From positions 1-22,651 of the IMG/VR virus record IMGVR_UViG_3300001848_000215: a DNA stretch of 22,651 bases. The stretch is one strand, 5' to 3'. Source of the stretch: a virus. Shown here piece by piece: positions 21,114 through 22,651 of the stretch (within the stretch, counting starts at the first letter, position 1; the number at the start of each line of letters is the position of its first letter). The notes below the pieces were generated by a model. That model was given only the letters and a program-made list of their open reading frames with translations, made no database searches and was not told where the DNA came from. The position numbers and the translations under genes were made by a program.

Positions 21114-21517
21114 TTAGCGGGCCAGAAGTGGGCCGATGGGTGGCAATGCAGATGAACGGCGCTTTTAGCCCGGACACCAGCACTGCAATAGGATTTGAGG
21201 ATGATAACGGCATTAGGGCTGGAGTCATTTATGAGAATTGGAATGGTAAATCTCTAGTAGTTCACTTGGCTATTAAGGGCCGGATTACTAGGGAGTTTTT
21301 GGGAGCAATCTTTAGATATGGATTTGTTACTTGCGGCATTGAAAAGGCCATAGCCCCCGTAAGTAGCGGAAACGAAAAGATTAATTCATTTGTGAAAAAA
21401 GTTGGGTTTATAGAAGAAGCAAGGATTACTGACGCAGCACCAGACGGCGACATTGTTTTGTACACGCTGAAAAAGGCTGATTGTAAGTATTTAGGAGAAA
21501 GTTATGGGAAAGCCTAG
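21098..21517 (+). CDS. GNAT-like acetyltransferase family protein
   Basis: About 139 residues. The body IVSGPEVGRWVAMQMNGAFS, AIGFEDDNGIRAGVIYENWN, SLVVHLAIKGRITREFLGAI and VSSGNEKINSFVKKVGFIEE-ARITDAAPDGDIVLYTLKK has the strand-helix order of GNAT acetyltransferases, with the N...FVKKVGF end typical of the C-terminal helix and strand. Phage proteins of this kind are found in the tail module of many podovirus-like phages. The start is uncertain: ATG 21098 or ATG 21065. The acetyl-CoA loop is degenerate, so activity is unproven. DNA composition is more AT-rich than its neighbours. It overlaps the genes on both sides. Confidence 0.65.
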   Translation: MGGRIVSGPEVGRWVAMQMNGAFSPDTSTAIGFEDDNGIRAGVIYENWNGKSLVVHLAIKGRITREFLGAIFRYGFVTCGIEKAIAPVSSGNEKINSFVKKVGFIEEARITDAAPDGDIVLYTLKKADCKYLGESYGKA

Positions 21518-22651
21518 TCCGCCCCCGGCACCGAATTACCAGCAGTCCGCTACTCAGCAGGGCGCGGCAAATGTTGAAGCCGCCCAGAAGACTGCAATCC
21601 TTAATAACCCAAATATCATCAGCCCCTACGGCAGGCAGACGGTCACTTATTCGTCTTCGCCTATCGTTGACCAGCAGGCCTATGACCAGGCCATGCAGAA
21701 CTGGCGCAATACGCAGGGCCAAACTGACGAAAATGGCAATCCTATTTCATCAGCCGCGCCCCCTGACATTTCTCAGTTTACTCGCGCGGGCGACCTTCAG
21801 CCTACCGTTACCCAGACGCTGACCCCTGAATCTCAGGCCGCTCTGGAAGCCCAGCAGCGCATCACGCAGAAGCTGTCCGGCCTTGGTGAAAGCGCCATTG
21901 GCACCGCCCAGAAGATCATGGGTACGCCATTCCAGTACACAGGCCCCGGCATTGAAACGTCCGCTGGCCCCGAATTGCCGCTCAATTACGGCCCAGCCAT
22001 GGGCATGTACGGCATGGCGGGCAGCGTAGCCCCCGACCAGTACGGCATGGCGCAGGGCATCAATGCTGCCGATTACGGCCAAGCGCAGGGAATTAACGCT
22101 GGGGCTTATGGACAGGCTCAGGGCGTCAATGCCTCCCCGTACGGCAATCTTCAGTCTCGGCTAGATTTGTCCAATGTCGCGGCCATGCCGGTCAATGCTG
22201 GTACGACAGCCCAGCAGGCAATTATGAACCGTTTGCAGCCGCAGATTGCCCAGCAGTCTGCCGCCCTTACCCAACAGCTTGCCAATCAAGGCATTACGCC
22301 CGGCTCTGAAGCCTGGAATAACGCCATGCGTGAGCAGCAGCAGCAGCAAAACGACCTTGTTAGCCAAGCTGCCTTGCAGGGCATCGGGCTTGATATTGCC
22401 GCCAATCAGCAGGGCTATGGACAAGCCCTTGGCGCGGCCAATTTGTATAATCAGGCCCTTGGACAGGGCTTCGGTCAAACCGCGCAGGCCCAGCAGATGG
22501 CTAATCAGGCCATTGCTCAGAATTACGGTCAGGGCATGGGCGCCCAGCAGCTTGCCAACCAAGCCATTGCCCAGAACTTCGGCCAAGGCCTACAGGGCAA
22601 CCAAGCTATAAATGCCGCTATTGCCCAAAATTACGGGCAGGGCATGGGTTC
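21504..22651 (+). CDS. Gln/Ala-rich virion protein, partial (C-terminus beyond right edge)
   Basis: The first 382 codons of an open frame that runs off the window. It starts MGKPSPPPAPNYQQSATQQG, followed by AANVEAAQKTAILNNPNIIS and PYGRQTVTYSS, a start I know from large phage virion proteins downstream of the tail nozzle gene. Later come QPTVTQTLTPESQAALEAQQ, short YGxAQGIN repeats, and RLQPQIAQQSAALTQQLANQ with GITPGSEAWNNAMREQQQQQ. Gln, Ala and Asn dominate and long helices are likely. It may be an internal or tail-associated (ejection-type) protein. AGGAGAAAG lies just before ATG 21504, which overlaps the GNAT-like gene by 14 bases. Confidence 0.75.
   Translation, partial: MGKPSPPPAPNYQQSATQQGAANVEAAQKTAILNNPNIISPYGRQTVTYSSSPIVDQQAYDQAMQNWRNTQGQTDENGNPISSAAPPDISQFTRAGDLQPTVTQTLTPESQAALEAQQRITQKLSGLGESAIGTAQKIMGTPFQYTGPGIETSAGPELPLNYGPAMGMYGMAGSVAPDQYGMAQGINAADYGQAQGINAGAYGQAQGVNASPYGNLQSRLDLSNVAAMPVNAGTTAQQAIMNRLQPQIAQQSAALTQQLANQGITPGSEAWNNAMREQQQQQNDLVSQAALQGIGLDIAANQQGYGQALGAANLYNQALGQGFGQTAQAQQMANQAIAQNYGQGMGAQQLANQAIAQNFGQGLQGNQAINAAIAQNYGQGMG
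22041..22146 (+). repeat. YG-x-AQGIN coding repeats
   Basis: Three and a half units of about 10 codons: YGMAQGINAAD, YGQAQGINAGA, YGQAQGVNASP, YG. Further right, 22497-22651 has a looser set built on NQAIAQNYGQGMG, NQAIAQNFGQGLQ and NAAIAQNYGQGMG. Both lie within the incomplete Gln/Ala-rich protein and continue toward the edge. Confidence 0.7.

Noticed and set aside
1-22651. CRISPR array, insertion sequence or rRNA
   Set aside because: No regularly spaced direct repeats with unique spacers, no transposase frame with terminal repeats, and no rRNA-like stretch were seen.

Overview
The window is a stretch of a tailed-phage (Caudoviricetes) genome, either a free phage or a prophage. It holds a packaging, head and head-tail module preceded by replication and early genes. 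Nothing fixes the host. The Shine-Dalgarno signals, a sigma70-like promoter, the primase-helicase type and the moderately GC-rich composition fit a Gram-negative, probably proteobacterial, host. The fused head-tail adaptor and propeller-like tail genes, with no tail-tape-measure gene seen so far, hint at a short-tailed (podovirus-like) virion. That is inference.

Layout. (1) 1-576, minus strand: a truncated P-loop ATP-binding protein and a small conserved phage protein upstream of it, probably recombination or replication accessory genes. (2) 577-711: a divergent intergenic region with a palindrome. (3) 712-2865, plus strand: a small helix-turn-helix protein and a 635-residue primase-helicase (RepB-type primase plus RepA-type ATPase). 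(4) 5261 down to 2862, minus strand: an early operon of twelve tiny genes, among them a DUF6378-like protein, a Lar-like zinc protein, two other Cys-rich zinc-binding candidates and three one-helix membrane peptides. It is driven by a good promoter at 5291-5318 that carries a perfect palindrome in its spacer. (5) 5262-6233: about 1 kb without convincing genes. It contains several palindromes and a cluster of nine TGTCC/GGACA repeats, and is a candidate replication origin or control region. (6) 6234 to the right edge, plus strand: a tightly packed late operon in which most genes overlap by 1-47 bases. It encodes a small conserved protein, TerS, TerL, three small proteins, portal, small virion proteins, a repeat protein, scaffold, major capsid protein, decoration protein, a DUF115/methyltransferase fusion, head-tail and tail proteins, a GNAT-like protein and an incomplete Gln/Ala-rich virion protein.

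The most striking item is in terL. The nuclease domain is interrupted by a 287-residue intein (7858-8718) with complete splicing blocks but no endonuclease in its own frame. Nested wholly inside the intein, in the -1 frame, is a 232-codon ORF (7944-8642) encoding a convincing HNH homing endonuclease with a zinc knuckle on each side. It has its own Shine-Dalgarno sequence and an in-frame stop just upstream. The mobile element therefore appears to encode splicing and homing in two overlapping reading frames of one DNA segment. Other items of interest are the origin-like repeat region, the DUF115/methyltransferase fusion in the virion operon, and a shared translation-leader motif in front of several early genes.
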